Below, piece by piece: positions 15,179-24,475 of a DNA stretch of 64,000 nt (position 1 is its first letter; each line of letters starts with the position of its first letter). Both the position numbers and the translations under genes were made by a program. Source of the stretch: Pseudoclavibacter triregionum. GTDB lineage: Bacteria; Actinomycetota; Actinomycetes; Actinomycetales; Microbacteriaceae. The notes below the pieces were generated by a model, which saw nothing but the letters and a program-made list of their open reading frames with translations, was not told the origin of the DNA and did no database searches. The DNA lies in NCBI GenBank assembly GCA_910822395.1, contig OU365335.1, positions 1,178,001 to 1,242,000 of the forward strand, given 5' to 3'.

Positions 15179-16616
15179 GCCGCTGATCCCCGCCGTCGAC
15201 GCCGCCCAGCGAGGGGCCCTCGAGGCCGTCGTGAAGAGCTACGACGTCCGCGGGCTCGTGGGCTCCGAGCTCACCGAGCCGCTCGTCACGGCTCTCGGCG
15301 CCGCCTTCGTCGACGAGCTCGAGCTCGAGGGCAAGCCCGTCGTCATCGGCCACGACATGCGCGAGTCGAGCCCCGGCTTCGCGGAGGCCTTCGCCCGCGG
15401 CGCCCGCCAGCGCGGCGCCGACGTCGTCCACATCGGCCTCTGCTCGACCGACGAGACCTACTTCGCGTCCGGCTCCCGCGACGCGGCCTCCGCGATGTTC
15501 ACGGCGAGCCACAACCCGGCCGCCTACAACGGCATCAAGCTCTCCCGCCCCGGCGCCCGCGCCCTGAGCCTGCAGACCGGCCTCGGCGCGATCCGCGACC
15601 GCGCGGCCGCGTACCTCGCCGAGGGCATCCCGGCGGCGGATCGGGTCGGCTCGGAGGCGCGCGAGGACGTGCTCGCCGAGTACGCCGCCTACCTGCGCAC
15701 CCTCGTCGACCTCTCCGGATCGCGCCCGCTCAAGGTCGTCGTCGACGCCGCGAACGGCATGGGCGGGCTCACCGTGCCGGCCGTGCTCGGCACCGCCGCG
15801 GGCCTGCCGGAGCTGCCGCTCGAGATCGTCCCGCTCTACTTCGAGCTCGACGGCACCTTCCCGAACCACGAGGCGAACCCGCTCGACCCGAAGAACCTCA
15901 CCCACCTGCAGCAGGCCGTCCTCGACCACGGCGCCGACCTCGGACTCGCCTTCGACGGCGACGCCGACCGCTGCTTCGTCATCGACGAGCGCGGCGAGGC
16001 CGTCTCTCCGAGCGCCGTCACCGCGATCGTCACGATCCGCGAGGTCGACCGGGCCCGTGCCGCCGGCGAGCAGGACGTCACGGTCATCCACAACCTCATC
16101 ACCTCGCGCGTCGTGCCCGAGACGATCGAGAAGGTCGGCGCGACCGCCGTGCGCGCGAAGGTCGGCCACTCGCTCATCAAGGCCGAGATGGCGCGCACGA
16201 ACGCCGTCTTCGGCGGCGAGCACTCGGCGCACTACTACTTCCGCGACTTCTGGGGCGCCGACAACGGCATGCTCGCGGCGATGCACGTGCTCGCCGAGGC
16301 GGGCGCGACCGAGAAGCCGATGTCCTCGCTCGCCTCGGAGCACACCCCCTACGCGGCCTCCGGGGAGATCAACTCGACGGTCGACGACGTGCCGGCCGCC
16401 TACACGCGGATCGTCGATGCCTTCCAGGATCGGGCCGACTTCGACGAGCTCGACGGCCTCACGGTGCAGGGCCTCACGGGCCGCGACGAGCCGTTCTGGT
16501 GGTTCTCGGTGCGCCCCAGCAACACCGAGCCCCTCCTGCGTCTCAACGTCGAGGCGGACGACGAGGCGACGATGGCCGCCATCCGCGACGAGGTGCTTGC
16601 GCTCATCAACCGGTAG
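15168..16616 (+). CDS. manB: Phosphomannomutase/phosphoglucomutase
   Basis: This 482-aa member of the alpha-D-phosphohexomutase family has the phosphoserine loop FTASHNPAAYNGIK (Ser114), the Mg-binding loop FDGDADRCF (about residue 264), the sugar-binding GGEHSAHYYF (about residues 346-355) and the phosphate loop RPSNTEPLLRLN near the end. It converts mannose-6-phosphate to mannose-1-phosphate, and probably the glucose pair too, following ManA. A TACCGT sequence 6 nt before the ATG suggests an additional internal leaderless promoter besides read-through from the DUF3499 gene. Confidence 0.93.
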   Translation: MTPEPLIPAVDAAQRGALEAVVKSYDVRGLVGSELTEPLVTALGAAFVDELELEGKPVVIGHDMRESSPGFAEAFARGARQRGADVVHIGLCSTDETYFASGSRDAASAMFTASHNPAAYNGIKLSRPGARALSLQTGLGAIRDRAAAYLAEGIPAADRVGSEAREDVLAEYAAYLRTLVDLSGSRPLKVVVDAANGMGGLTVPAVLGTAAGLPELPLEIVPLYFELDGTFPNHEANPLDPKNLTHLQQAVLDHGADLGLAFDGDADRCFVIDERGEAVSPSAVTAIVTIREVDRARAAGEQDVTVIHNLITSRVVPETIEKVGATAVRAKVGHSLIKAEMARTNAVFGGEHSAHYYFRDFWGADNGMLAAMHVLAEAGATEKPMSSLASEHTPYAASGEINSTVDDVPAAYTRIVDAFQDRADFDELDGLTVQGLTGRDEPFWWFSVRPSNTEPLLRLNVEADDEATMAAIRDEVLALINR

Positions 16617-16661
16617 CGCGCCTCGGCAGGCGGGCCGTGCGGCGGCAGCCCGAGCGGCGGC

Positions 16662-17561
16662 CTAGCCGCGCTCGGGGAAGCCGTGCGGCAGCCGATCGAG
16701 CGCCGGCGCGAGGCGCTGCCGCCGGGCGGCGCGACCGCGCAGGCCCTCGAGTTCGCGGCGCGTGCGCATGGCGGCGACGCCGCGGAGGAAGGTGTCCGCA
16801 TCGACGTACGGGCGCGGGTGCACGTAGGGGAGCGCCTCGCGGCCGATCGACTCAGCCATCCGCCGCCGCGACTCCGGGTCGAGCTTCGGAGCCTGGTCGA
16901 GGTAGTCGAGGATGCGCCGGCCCGTGCGATCCGGCAGCTTCGCGACATCGGCGACGCGCGACCAGGCCTGCAGCTGGGGCGGCAGCGGCACGGCGCGCTC
17001 GGGCGCCTTCCCGACGCGCTCGTGCTGGCAGTACGTGCCCGCGGCCATGTCGCCGAGGCGCTTCGCGCGCGGATTGAGCAGGCCCACGATCGCGGCGACG
17101 CCGCCGAAGGTCATGAAGAGCTCGAAGACGCCGAGCAGGCCCCGCACGAGCGCGTGCCGGAAGCCCGCCGCGCCGCCGTCGTCGCGGACGATCCGCAGGC
17201 CCATCGCCCAGCGGCCGAGGCTGCGGCCCTTCGTGAGCGTCTCGATCGCGATGGGGACGCCGACGAGCACGGCGACCATCGTGCCGAGGAACATCGCCGT
17301 CGCCATCGCCTGGTCGGGGGCGGCGCCGGCCTTGTCGAGCGCGTCGAGCGTCGTGCCGACGGCGGTGAGGCCGCCGAGCAGCATGAGGTAGAGCACGGCG
17401 ATGTCGATGATCGAGGAGACGGCGCGGAGCGGGAAGCCCGCGGGGCGCACGTCGAGCGCGACGCCCTCGCCGACGACGATGCGCTCGTCGTCGCTCGCGA
17501 GGAGGCGCCGACGGCGGGCCTCATCTCCTGCCCTGGTCCGATCCGGGATCACGGCGGTCAT
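16662..17561 (-). CDS. RDD family membrane protein
   Basis: This 299-aa protein has an N-terminal cytoplasmic stretch, then the RDD domain (about residues 37-180). It shows AVSSIIDIAVLYLML, a Lys/Gly-rich RSLGRWAMGLRIVRDDG loop and LLNPRAKRLGDMAAGTYC. A soluble basic C-terminal tail of about 110 residues follows, longer than the minimal RDD proteins. The start is ATG 17561, because the longer frame overlaps the divergent SpoIIM-like gene. The RDD-SpoIIM-DUF58-MoxR arrangement resembles Rv3695-Rv3692 of M. tuberculosis. Its cargo or role is unknown. Confidence 0.85.
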   Translation of the reverse strand: MTAVIPDRTRAGDEARRRRLLASDDERIVVGEGVALDVRPAGFPLRAVSSIIDIAVLYLMLLGGLTAVGTTLDALDKAGAAPDQAMATAMFLGTMVAVLVGVPIAIETLTKGRSLGRWAMGLRIVRDDGGAAGFRHALVRGLLGVFELFMTFGGVAAIVGLLNPRAKRLGDMAAGTYCQHERVGKAPERAVPLPPQLQAWSRVADVAKLPDRTGRRILDYLDQAPKLDPESRRRMAESIGREALPYVHPRPYVDADTFLRGVAAMRTRRELEGLRGRAARRQRLAPALDRLPHGFPERG

Positions 17562-17577
17562 GGGATCATTCAACCCT

Positions 17578-18573
17578 ATGGACCTCGATGCGATCTCCCG
17601 CGCGAAGCGACCCGGATGGGACCGGCTCGAGCAGCTCGGCCGCAAGGTCGACCTCAGCGGCCGGGAGTCCGACGAGCTCATCGCGCGCTACCAGGCCGGC
17701 GCCGCCGACCTCTCGGCGCTGCGCACGGCATACGGGCAGACGAAGGAGGCGGATCGCCTCTCCGTCGGCCTCTCCCGCGCGCGGCTCCGCTTCACGGGGG
17801 AGGGCATCGGCCTCCTCGCCGCCGTCGGACGCTTCTTCTCGCGCCAGCTGCCCGCGGCCCTCTACCGGGTGCGCTGGTGGACGCTCGGCGCCTTCCTCTT
17901 CACCGTCCTCGCGGCCGTCCTCACCTACTTCTGGATCAGCGGCGACGAGCGCGTGCTCGCGCAGCTCGGCAGCGAGTCGGCGCTCGAGCAGTACGCGAAC
18001 AAGGACTTCATCGACTACTACTCCGAGTACGCCTCCTCGAGCTTCGCGGCGAAGGTCTTCACGAACAACGCGTGGATCGCGGCCCAGTGCATCCTGCTCG
18101 GCATCACGGGCGTCGCCGTGCCGTTCGTCCTCCTCCAGAACGCGACCGGCCTCGGGATGTCGGCGGCCGTGCTCGGCCACTTCGGGCGCCTCGACGTGTT
18201 CTTCCTCTGGATCGCCCCGCACGGGCTCCTCGAGCTCACGATGGTCTTCGTCGCCGCGGCCGCGGGCATGAAGCTCTTCTGGTCGTGGGTCTCGCCCGGC
18301 GCGCGCCGCCGCATCGACTCGCTCGCCGACGAGGGCCGCAGGCTCATCATCGTCTCGATCGGGACGACGATCTTCCTCTTCATCTCGGGCCTCATCGAGG
18401 GCTACGTGACGCGGCAGCCGTGGCCGTGGCCGGTGAAGATCGGCATCGGCGTCGTCGCCTTCGCGCTCTACTGGGCCTACGTGCTCGTCGTGGGGCGCCG
18501 GGCCGCGCGCGAGGGCGAGACGGGCGACCTCGACGAGTTCGAGTCGGGCGCGAAGACCGTCACGGCCGACTAG
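17578..18573 (+). CDS. Stage II sporulation protein M-like (DUF95) membrane protein
   Basis: This 331-aa protein begins with a helical, charged cytoplasmic domain (residues 1-95; RYQAGAADLSALRTAY is typical). Five to six membrane segments follow, including WWTLGAFLFTVLAAVLTYFW and the conserved FTNNAWIAAQCILLGITG and HGLLELTMVFVAAAAGMKL. In non-sporulating actinobacteria these proteins form an uncharacterised set with RDD and MoxR/DUF58 genes and have no role in spores. Only 16 bp separate its ATG from that of the divergent RDD gene. Confidence 0.88.
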   Translation: MDLDAISRAKRPGWDRLEQLGRKVDLSGRESDELIARYQAGAADLSALRTAYGQTKEADRLSVGLSRARLRFTGEGIGLLAAVGRFFSRQLPAALYRVRWWTLGAFLFTVLAAVLTYFWISGDERVLAQLGSESALEQYANKDFIDYYSEYASSSFAAKVFTNNAWIAAQCILLGITGVAVPFVLLQNATGLGMSAAVLGHFGRLDVFFLWIAPHGLLELTMVFVAAAAGMKLFWSWVSPGARRRIDSLADEGRRLIIVSIGTTIFLFISGLIEGYVTRQPWPWPVKIGIGVVAFALYWAYVLVVGRRAAREGETGDLDEFESGAKTVTAD

Positions 18574-18588
18574 GGCGGATGCCGTCCG

Positions 18589-19896
18589 CTAGAGCCGTCC
18601 GGCCTTCTTGAGCTCGAGGTAGCGGTCGGCGAGGCGCGGCGGGAGCTCCTGCGGCGGCCCGTCGACGACCTCGGCCCCGAGCTGGGCGAGGGCGAGCCGC
18701 ACGCGCTCCTGGTCGAGGAGCGCCCGCTCGGCGGCCGCGGCGCGGTAGGTCGAGATGACGTCCGTGCGGGCGCGCACCGAGGCGGCGACGTCCGGGTCGA
18801 TGGCGTTCGCGACGACGACGAGGTGCTTGCGGGCGAGCTGCGGCACGGCCTCGAGGAGCTCCTCGGCCTGGCCGGCCGAGTCGATCGCGGTGAGCAGCAC
18901 GACGAGGGCGCGCCGGTTCGTCATGCCCGCGACGAGCGCGGGGACGGCCGCCCAGTCGGTCTCGAGGAGCTCCGGCTCGACGTCCGCCATTGCCTCGACG
19001 ATGCGCGGCAGCAGCTGGGCGCCCGAGGCCGCCTGCACGCGCGCGCGCACGAGCCGGTCGAGCGCGAGCACCTCGACCCGGTCGCCGGCCCGCGAGGCGA
19101 GCGCGGCGAGGAGGAGCGAGGCTTCGATCGAGGTGTCGAGGCGGGTCTCGTCGGCGACGCGCACGGCGGCCGCGCGGCCGGAGTCGATGACCACGATGAC
19201 GCGGCGGTCGCGCTCGGGGCGCCAGGTGCGCACGACGAGGTCCTGCCGGCGGGCGGTCGCGCGCCAGTCGATCGAGCGGATGTCGTCGCCGCGCACGTAG
19301 TCGCGGAGCGAGTCGAACTCGGTGCCCTGGCCGCGCACCATGAGGCTCGTGCGGCCGTCGAGCTCGCGGAGGCGCGCGAGGCGCGAGGGGAGGTGGCGGC
19401 GCGATTCGAAGGGCGGCAGCACGCGCAGCTCGCCCGGGGCGTCGAGCACGACCTGGCGCCCCGCGAGCCCGAGCGGGCCGAGGGAGCGGACGGCGACGAA
19501 GCGGGCGCGCCGGGTGCCGCGGCGCGTGGGCCGCAGCGTCGAGTCGATGACGCGTCGCTCGCCGGGCGGCAGGGTGACCTTCGCGCGCATGCGCGGGGCG
19601 CCGGCGCTCGGCTCCCAGGCGTCGCGCACGATGCCGCGGAGCGTGCGGCGGCCGAGCTGCTCGATCGAGAGGAGCGAGGCCGCCTCCTGGCCGAGGCGGA
19701 TCGTCTCGACCGGCCCGCGCTCGACGAGGAGCGTCCGCGGGGAGGCCGCGAGCGCCGCGTCGAGGCAGGCCAGCAGCAGGCATCCGGCCAGCCATCCGAG
19801 CAGGATCCAGCCGGCCGTCGCGGCGTCGCGCCCGAAGGCGACGACCGGCGCGAGGCCGAGCAGGAGGAGGGCGACGAGGCGCCCGGTGATGGTCAT
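18589..19896 (-). CDS. DUF58 domain protein (VWA-like)
   Basis: This 435-aa protein has two N-terminal membrane segments (residues 5-20 and 27-47), a beta-rich middle, then the DUF58 core DSLRDYVRGDDIRSIDWRATAR (about residues 197-218) and a VWA-like fold starting RVIVVIDSGRAA. It is the usual partner of MoxR AAA ATPases, together implicated in metal insertion or in maturing envelope complexes. It lies 18 nt after the MoxR gene and is the last gene of this operon. It converges with the SpoIIM-like gene. No strong ribosome site is seen. Confidence 0.88.
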   Translation of the reverse strand: MTITGRLVALLLLGLAPVVAFGRDAATAGWILLGWLAGCLLLACLDAALAASPRTLLVERGPVETIRLGQEAASLLSIEQLGRRTLRGIVRDAWEPSAGAPRMRAKVTLPPGERRVIDSTLRPTRRGTRRARFVAVRSLGPLGLAGRQVVLDAPGELRVLPPFESRRHLPSRLARLRELDGRTSLMVRGQGTEFDSLRDYVRGDDIRSIDWRATARRQDLVVRTWRPERDRRVIVVIDSGRAAAVRVADETRLDTSIEASLLLAALASRAGDRVEVLALDRLVRARVQAASGAQLLPRIVEAMADVEPELLETDWAAVPALVAGMTNRRALVVLLTAIDSAGQAEELLEAVPQLARKHLVVVANAIDPDVAASVRARTDVISTYRAAAAERALLDQERVRLALAQLGAEVVDGPPQELPPRLADRYLELKKAGRL

Positions 19897-19914
19897 CGAG
19901 GGAGGGCTCCGGGC

Positions 19915-20868
19915 CTAGATCGGGACGCGGACCTGCTGGAGGACCGACTGGATGATGGCGTCCGCCGTGACGCCCTCGAGCTCCGCCTCCGGGCGCAGCT
20001 GGATGCGGTGGCGGAGCACGGGCAGGGCGACCTGCTGGACGTGGTCGGGGGTGACGGCCGAGGAGCCGACGAGCCACGCCCACGCCTTCGCGGCGCGGAG
20101 GTGCGCGGTCGCGCCTCGGGGCGAGACTCCCATCTTCGTGGAGGGCGACTGGCGCGTGGCGCGCGCGAGGTCGACGAGGTAGGCGAGGACGTCCGGGCTC
20201 GCGCCGACGGCGTCGACCGCGCGGCGGGCGGCGTCGATCTCGCCCGCGGCGAGGATGGGCCGGACGTCGGCCGTCGAGAGGTCGCGCGGCGAGAAGCCCG
20301 CGGCGTGGCGGCGGAGCACTTCGATCTCGGCCTCGCGCGGCGGCACGTCGAGCACGAGCTTCATGAGGAAGCGGTCGAGCTGCGCCTCGGGGAGCGTGTA
20401 CGTGCCCTCGTACTCGATCGGGTTCATCGTCGCGGCGACCATGAAGGGGTCGGGCAGCTCGCGTGTCACGCCGTCGGCCGAGACCTGGCGCTCCTCCATG
20501 GCCTCGAGGAGGGACGACTGCGTCTTCGGGGGCGTGCGGTTGATCTCGTCCGCGAGGAGGAGGTTCGTGAAGACGGGGCCCTCGCGGAACTCGAACTCGC
20601 CCTCCTTCGCGTCGTAGACGAGGGAGCCGGTCACGTCGCCCGGCATGAGGTCGGGGGTGAACTGGATGCGCTTCGAGTCGAGCGCGAGCGCCTGCGAGAG
20701 GGTGCGCACGAGGAGGGTCTTCGCGACGCCGGGGACGCCCTCGAGGAGGACGTGGCCGCGGGCGAGGAGGGCCGTGATGAGGCCGTCGATCGCGCCGGTC
20801 TGGCCGACGACGGCCTTGCCGACCTCGGCCCGGACCTGGCCGAGCTTCATGCGGAGTTCATCGGACAT
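19915..20868 (-). CDS. MoxR-family AAA+ ATPase
   Basis: This 317-aa ATPase has Walker A GVPGVAKT (about residues 36-43), Walker B with sensor region LLADEINRTPPKTQSSLLEAM (split in the usual way), the arginine-finger region EGTYTLPEAQLDRF and a C-terminal lid. MoxR proteins are chaperone-like and act with DUF58/VWA partners, here encoded directly downstream. The ATG at 20868 is favoured over 20880 because GGAG lies 6 nt before it. That start overlaps the last 11 bp of the DUF4350 gene, so translation is coupled. Confidence 0.92.
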   Translation of the reverse strand: MSDELRMKLGQVRAEVGKAVVGQTGAIDGLITALLARGHVLLEGVPGVAKTLLVRTLSQALALDSKRIQFTPDLMPGDVTGSLVYDAKEGEFEFREGPVFTNLLLADEINRTPPKTQSSLLEAMEERQVSADGVTRELPDPFMVAATMNPIEYEGTYTLPEAQLDRFLMKLVLDVPPREAEIEVLRRHAAGFSPRDLSTADVRPILAAGEIDAARRAVDAVGASPDVLAYLVDLARATRQSPSTKMGVSPRGATAHLRAAKAWAWLVGSSAVTPDHVQQVALPVLRHRIQLRPEAELEGVTADAIIQSVLQQVRVPI

Positions 20869-22348
20869 GCGGGGCTCCATCTTCGGGGCTGGGCGGGGTC
20901 TGGGCTGGGGAGGACTGGGCGGGGGAGGTCTGGGCGTCGGCGCCGGATCCGGCGCTCGCGGCGGGCGCGGCGCCCGGGCGCGTGGCCTCGAGGGCGAGCT
21001 CGAGCCGCAGAAGGTCGTCGCTGAGGCCCACGAGGTCGTCGGCCGTGCGCGGGTTCGCCTCGAGGAGGAGGTAGCGCACGCGCTCGCGCGGCTGGCCGAC
21101 GGCGGCCGCGATCGCGTCGGCGAGCTCGGGTGCGGGCATCGTGCGCGGGAGCGCGAGGATGCGCGCCGCGCGCGAGAGGAGGCCGATGCGGAGGCTGTCG
21201 GCGGCGCGGAGGGTCGAGCCGGAGGCCGCGTAGAGGCGGGCGCGGCCCTCGAGCGTCTCGCTGCCGCGCACGACGACGGGCAGTCGCTCGGCGACGATCG
21301 GGCCGAGGCGGCGGCCGCGCCAGAGGCCGAGCGCGATGATCGAGGCCGAGAGGAGGAGCATGGCGGGCGTAAGCCACGCCGGCACGAGATCCTCCACGTC
21401 GACGCCGGCCTCGCCCTGCTGCGACCAGGGGGAGTCGCTCGAGGAGGTGCGGTACCAGACGAGGTTCGGCTCGTCGCCGAGCAGGCCCATGGCGAGGGCG
21501 GCGTTCGCGTCGTCGGCGACGAGGCCGTTCGAGAGGAGGTCCGGCCAGCCGACGACGGCGAGCTCCTGGCCCTCGCCGATGGGGCCGCCGGCGACGACGT
21601 AGCCCTCGTCGACCGGGTAGCACTCCCAGCCCGTCCCGGCGGCGGCGTCGGCGAGCTCGACGACCGAGCCGCCGAGGCCCGTGATGACGGGGGCGTCCAC
21701 CGTGAGCGCGGCCTCGCACACGGTCCCGACCGGGACGTGCTCGGGGGTCGGCTCGTCGTCGAAGGTCGTGATCGCCGTCGAAGTCGGGGTCGGCGTGGAG
21801 GTCGGCGGCGGGTACGCGTAGCCGGCTGGCTCCACGACGTCGAAGCCCTCGTAGGCGGCGCTGTACCAGACCGCGCCGACGAAGACGAGCTTCGCGAAGC
21901 CGAGCGCGCGCAGGCGCTCCGCCTGCTCCGGCTGGAGGTACCCGGAGGGGTCGTGGATGACGAGCGTCGTCGAGGCCGGATCGCCCGAGGCGGCGAGCGC
22001 CTCGACCTCGGGGAGCGAGGCGGCGAGGGAGGTCGCGACCCCGTGGCCCCGGAGCACTTCGAGGACCGCCTTCGCGCCCTTCGGCGAGGCCGAGCTCGGG
22101 TCGAGCGGCTCGGCCGAGTCGACCGTCATGAGGCCGCGGACGATCGGGAGCCCGAGCCCCAGCACGAGCAGGAGCGGGATGACCCAGACCCAGATGGCGC
22201 CGTCGCGGAGGCGCTCGCGGAAGGTCGGGGTGAGGCTCGGCGTCGGCGTGCGCGGGGGAGCCTGCTCGTCGCGCCGGGCGTCGTCCGTGCGCGCTGCGGC
22301 GGCCTGGGCGGCGGTCTGCGGGGAGGTCGAGGCGGGGGTCGTCGTCAT
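20858..22348 (-). CDS. DUF4350 domain membrane protein
   Basis: This 496-aa protein has a Pro/Thr/Ala-rich cytoplasmic N-terminus, a membrane segment at about residues 53-70, and a DUF4350 (GATase-like) extracytoplasmic domain (about 85-300, with TLVIHDPSGYL and GGPIGEGQELAVVGWPDLLSN in two strands of the fold). It is interrupted by a Thr/Pro linker of the YPPPTSTPTPTS type. A second membrane helix is near 325-345, followed by a helical cytoplasmic domain and a Ser/Ala/Pro tail. It is the usual partner of MoxR-DUF58-DUF4129. The start overlaps the DUF4129 stop as ATGA. Confidence 0.82.
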   Translation of the reverse strand: MTTTPASTSPQTAAQAAAARTDDARRDEQAPPRTPTPSLTPTFRERLRDGAIWVWVIPLLLVLGLGLPIVRGLMTVDSAEPLDPSSASPKGAKAVLEVLRGHGVATSLAASLPEVEALAASGDPASTTLVIHDPSGYLQPEQAERLRALGFAKLVFVGAVWYSAAYEGFDVVEPAGYAYPPPTSTPTPTSTAITTFDDEPTPEHVPVGTVCEAALTVDAPVITGLGGSVVELADAAAGTGWECYPVDEGYVVAGGPIGEGQELAVVGWPDLLSNGLVADDANAALAMGLLGDEPNLVWYRTSSSDSPWSQQGEAGVDVEDLVPAWLTPAMLLLSASIIALGLWRGRRLGPIVAERLPVVVRGSETLEGRARLYAASGSTLRAADSLRIGLLSRAARILALPRTMPAPELADAIAAAVGQPRERVRYLLLEANPRTADDLVGLSDDLLRLELALEATRPGAAPAASAGSGADAQTSPAQSSPAQTPPSPEDGAPHVR

Positions 22349-23109
22349 CGCGGCCCCCTCCGCGCGGAGGCGAGCTCGGCGAGGCTCGCGCGCCGCTCCG
22401 GCCGCGCCGACGCGAGGCCGCGGTCGAGCTCGCGGATGGCGCGCCACGAGGCCTCGTCGACGGGCAGCTCGAGGTAGCGGGCCCGGTCGAAGTCGTCCGC
22501 GGCCCGGGCGAGCTCGGCCGCGCGGCTCGGGAACGCGGCGCCGGCGAGGCGACCGGCGTCCTGCGCGGTCGAGCCCGGGCGGAGCACGAGGATCGTCCGA
22601 TCGGCGAGACCCCGGGCGAGGGCGCGGAACTGCTCGGCGACCGCGAGCGGCCAGTCGCCGCGGGCGGCGGCGGCCTCGGCTGCCGCGCGGAGCTCGGCGA
22701 GCGTGCGCGAGTCGTCCTCGAAGAGGGCGCCGGGCCCGGCCGCCTCGACCTCCGAGCGGGAGATCTGGCCGACGTTGCGGAGGATGAGCCAGAGGACGCC
22801 GCCGACGAGCAGCGCCCCGAGGACGAGCGCGAGCCAGCTCATGACCGTCCCCGAGCCGCCTCCGTCGGTGCGGAAGAGGCTCATGATCCAGTCCTCGATG
22901 CGTAGGGCGAGCTCGTCCCACCACTGCGGCCGCGCCGCCTCGTAGTCGGGCTTCGCGAGCTCCTGGAGCACCCACTCGCGCGCCTCGTCCTGGCCGGGGT
23001 CGAGCGGCGGGGCGTCCTCGAGGGGGCGGAGCGCGGCGGCGAGGGCGGCGTCGACGCCGGCGCGGATGCCGAGGCCGAGGCCGAGGGCGATCGAGCTCAT
23101 CGGGCTCAT
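22345..23109 (-). CDS. DUF4129 domain membrane protein
   Basis: This 254-aa protein has a short N-terminal hydrophobic part and a membrane helix at about residues 97-118 (VMSWLALVLGALLVGGVLWLIL is its core). The cytoplasmic C-terminal DUF4129 helical domain holds RGDWPLAVAEQFRALARGLADR, LRPGSTAQDAGR and DDFDRARYLELPVDEASWRAI. These are family features resembling transglutaminase-associated C-termini. ATG 23109 overlaps the preceding stop; a second ATG at 23100 is possible. It is the second gene of the five-gene operon and a probable scaffold for the MoxR complex. Confidence 0.85.
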   Translation of the reverse strand: MSPMSSIALGLGLGIRAGVDAALAAALRPLEDAPPLDPGQDEAREWVLQELAKPDYEAARPQWWDELALRIEDWIMSLFRTDGGGSGTVMSWLALVLGALLVGGVLWLILRNVGQISRSEVEAAGPGALFEDDSRTLAELRAAAEAAAARGDWPLAVAEQFRALARGLADRTILVLRPGSTAQDAGRLAGAAFPSRAAELARAADDFDRARYLELPVDEASWRAIRELDRGLASARPERRASLAELASARRGPR

Positions 23110-24296
23110 CGGGCGCCTCCCGCGAGGGGCGCGGGGGCCCAGGCGGGCGCGGCGACGGCGTCCGCCTGGGCCCCGCGCTCGGCCCGCTCGTCGCGCGCGA
23201 AGGGGTCCCACTCCGGCTCCGCGCCGCTCGCGCGCTGCTCGAGGAATCGCGAGAGGCGGAGGTTGAGGCCCTCGGCCCTCATCCGCAGATCGAGGTAGAT
23301 GATCGGCAGCGTGCCGCCGGTGATGACGAGGAGGATCGCCTGGACGAGGAGCGAGGCGACGAAGACCGAGCCGAGCAGCGAGAGCGCGATCCCCGTCATG
23401 AGCCCCTCCTGCCCGCTCGCCGCGACGCCGAGCGGCGCGACGATGGCCAGCGCGAAGAGGACGACCATCTGGAGCCCGCCGCTCACCGTGCCGGATGCCG
23501 TGGACGAGGCCGTCCGCACCGCGAGGATCGCCCCGAGCGCCCGCCAGAACGAGCCGCGCGTGAGCCGCCAGCTGCGCGCCATGGCGGCAGCCGGGCCGAG
23601 CCCCTCGAGCACGATCGCCGTCGGCGCGACGCAGAGCTTCACGCCGAGGAAGGCGACGGCCGCCGCGAGCGCCAGTCCGAGCAGGAGGCCGAGCAGGATG
23701 CCGGCGATGCCGAAGCCGCCGCCGAGCAGCGCCCCCGGCAGGACGGCGACGAGCACGACGACGCCGACGCCGAGCGCGAGGGCCGTCGAGGCGAGCAGCG
23801 AGTAGGCGACGAGGGGGAGCGCGCGGCGCAGCGCCACGCGCCAGGTCTCGGCGACGCCGACCCGTTCGCCGAGCGCCCCGCGGGCGACGACGTGGGCGAG
23901 CACGCCCTGCATGACCGCGTCGCCGAGCGAGGCGACGACGACGGCGGCGAGGCTCGAGACGACGGTGAGGAGGAAGCCGCCCGCGCGGATCGCCTCGGCG
24001 TCCTCGGGCGCGGCCGCGGCCGAGCGGGCGCTCGCGAGGGCGAGGGAGGCGATCGGCAGGAGCATCGCGACGAGGCTCGTCACGGCGAGCACGAGGAGGG
24101 CCGAGCCGATCGAGGTGCCGGGGCTCGTGCGGAAGAGGCGGAAGGCGGCGCCGAGGATCTCCGAGAAGCCCATCGGCCGCAGCGGCACGAGGCCCTGGTC
24201 GACGGGCGGCGTCCAGGCCGCGCCGCCGAGCTCCCGCTCGTCCTCCGTCGGCTCGCGCTGCCAGGCGGCGACGTCGACGGGAGGCGCCATGCTCAT
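23106..24296 (-). CDS. Polytopic membrane protein, first gene of the MoxR operon
   Basis: This 396-aa protein has a hydrophilic N-terminus, about six long Ala/Leu/Val-rich membrane segments (the first at about residues 65-87) and a charged C-terminus. The loop LGVKLCVAPTAIVLEGLGPAAAMARSW and the ending TLPIIYLDLRMRAEGLNL resemble the membrane domain found in glycerophosphoryl diester phosphodiesterases. No catalytic residues of those enzymes are present. The ribosome site GGAGGAGGAG precedes ATG 24296. It leads the operon through an ATGA overlap into DUF4129. Role unknown. Confidence 0.72.
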   Translation of the reverse strand: MSMAPPVDVAAWQREPTEDERELGGAAWTPPVDQGLVPLRPMGFSEILGAAFRLFRTSPGTSIGSALLVLAVTSLVAMLLPIASLALASARSAAAAPEDAEAIRAGGFLLTVVSSLAAVVVASLGDAVMQGVLAHVVARGALGERVGVAETWRVALRRALPLVAYSLLASTALALGVGVVVLVAVLPGALLGGGFGIAGILLGLLLGLALAAAVAFLGVKLCVAPTAIVLEGLGPAAAMARSWRLTRGSFWRALGAILAVRTASSTASGTVSGGLQMVVLFALAIVAPLGVAASGQEGLMTGIALSLLGSVFVASLLVQAILLVITGGTLPIIYLDLRMRAEGLNLRLSRFLEQRASGAEPEWDPFARDERAERGAQADAVAAPAWAPAPLAGGAR

Positions 24297-24393
24297 CGCT
24301 CCTCCTCCCGTCGCCTGGCCATCGTGGCATATCGGGCGGCCTCGGTCAGCCGGATCCGACACGGTTCAGACTCCGGGATGACCGGGAATTCCC

Positions 24394-24399
24394 TATAAG
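24394..24399 (+). promoter_or_regulatory. Possible -10 box for mtrA
   Basis: TATAAG lies about 77 bp before the mtrA start in the 179-bp region shared with the divergent MoxR operon. I see no convincing -35 box. Confidence 0.35.
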
Positions 24400-24475
24400 C
24401 TGTCTCGGAGGCGCGGGCGGCCCGCCGACGGCTGAGGACCCCTGCCCGGCCCGCTGGACGTGAGGAGGGACGGAC

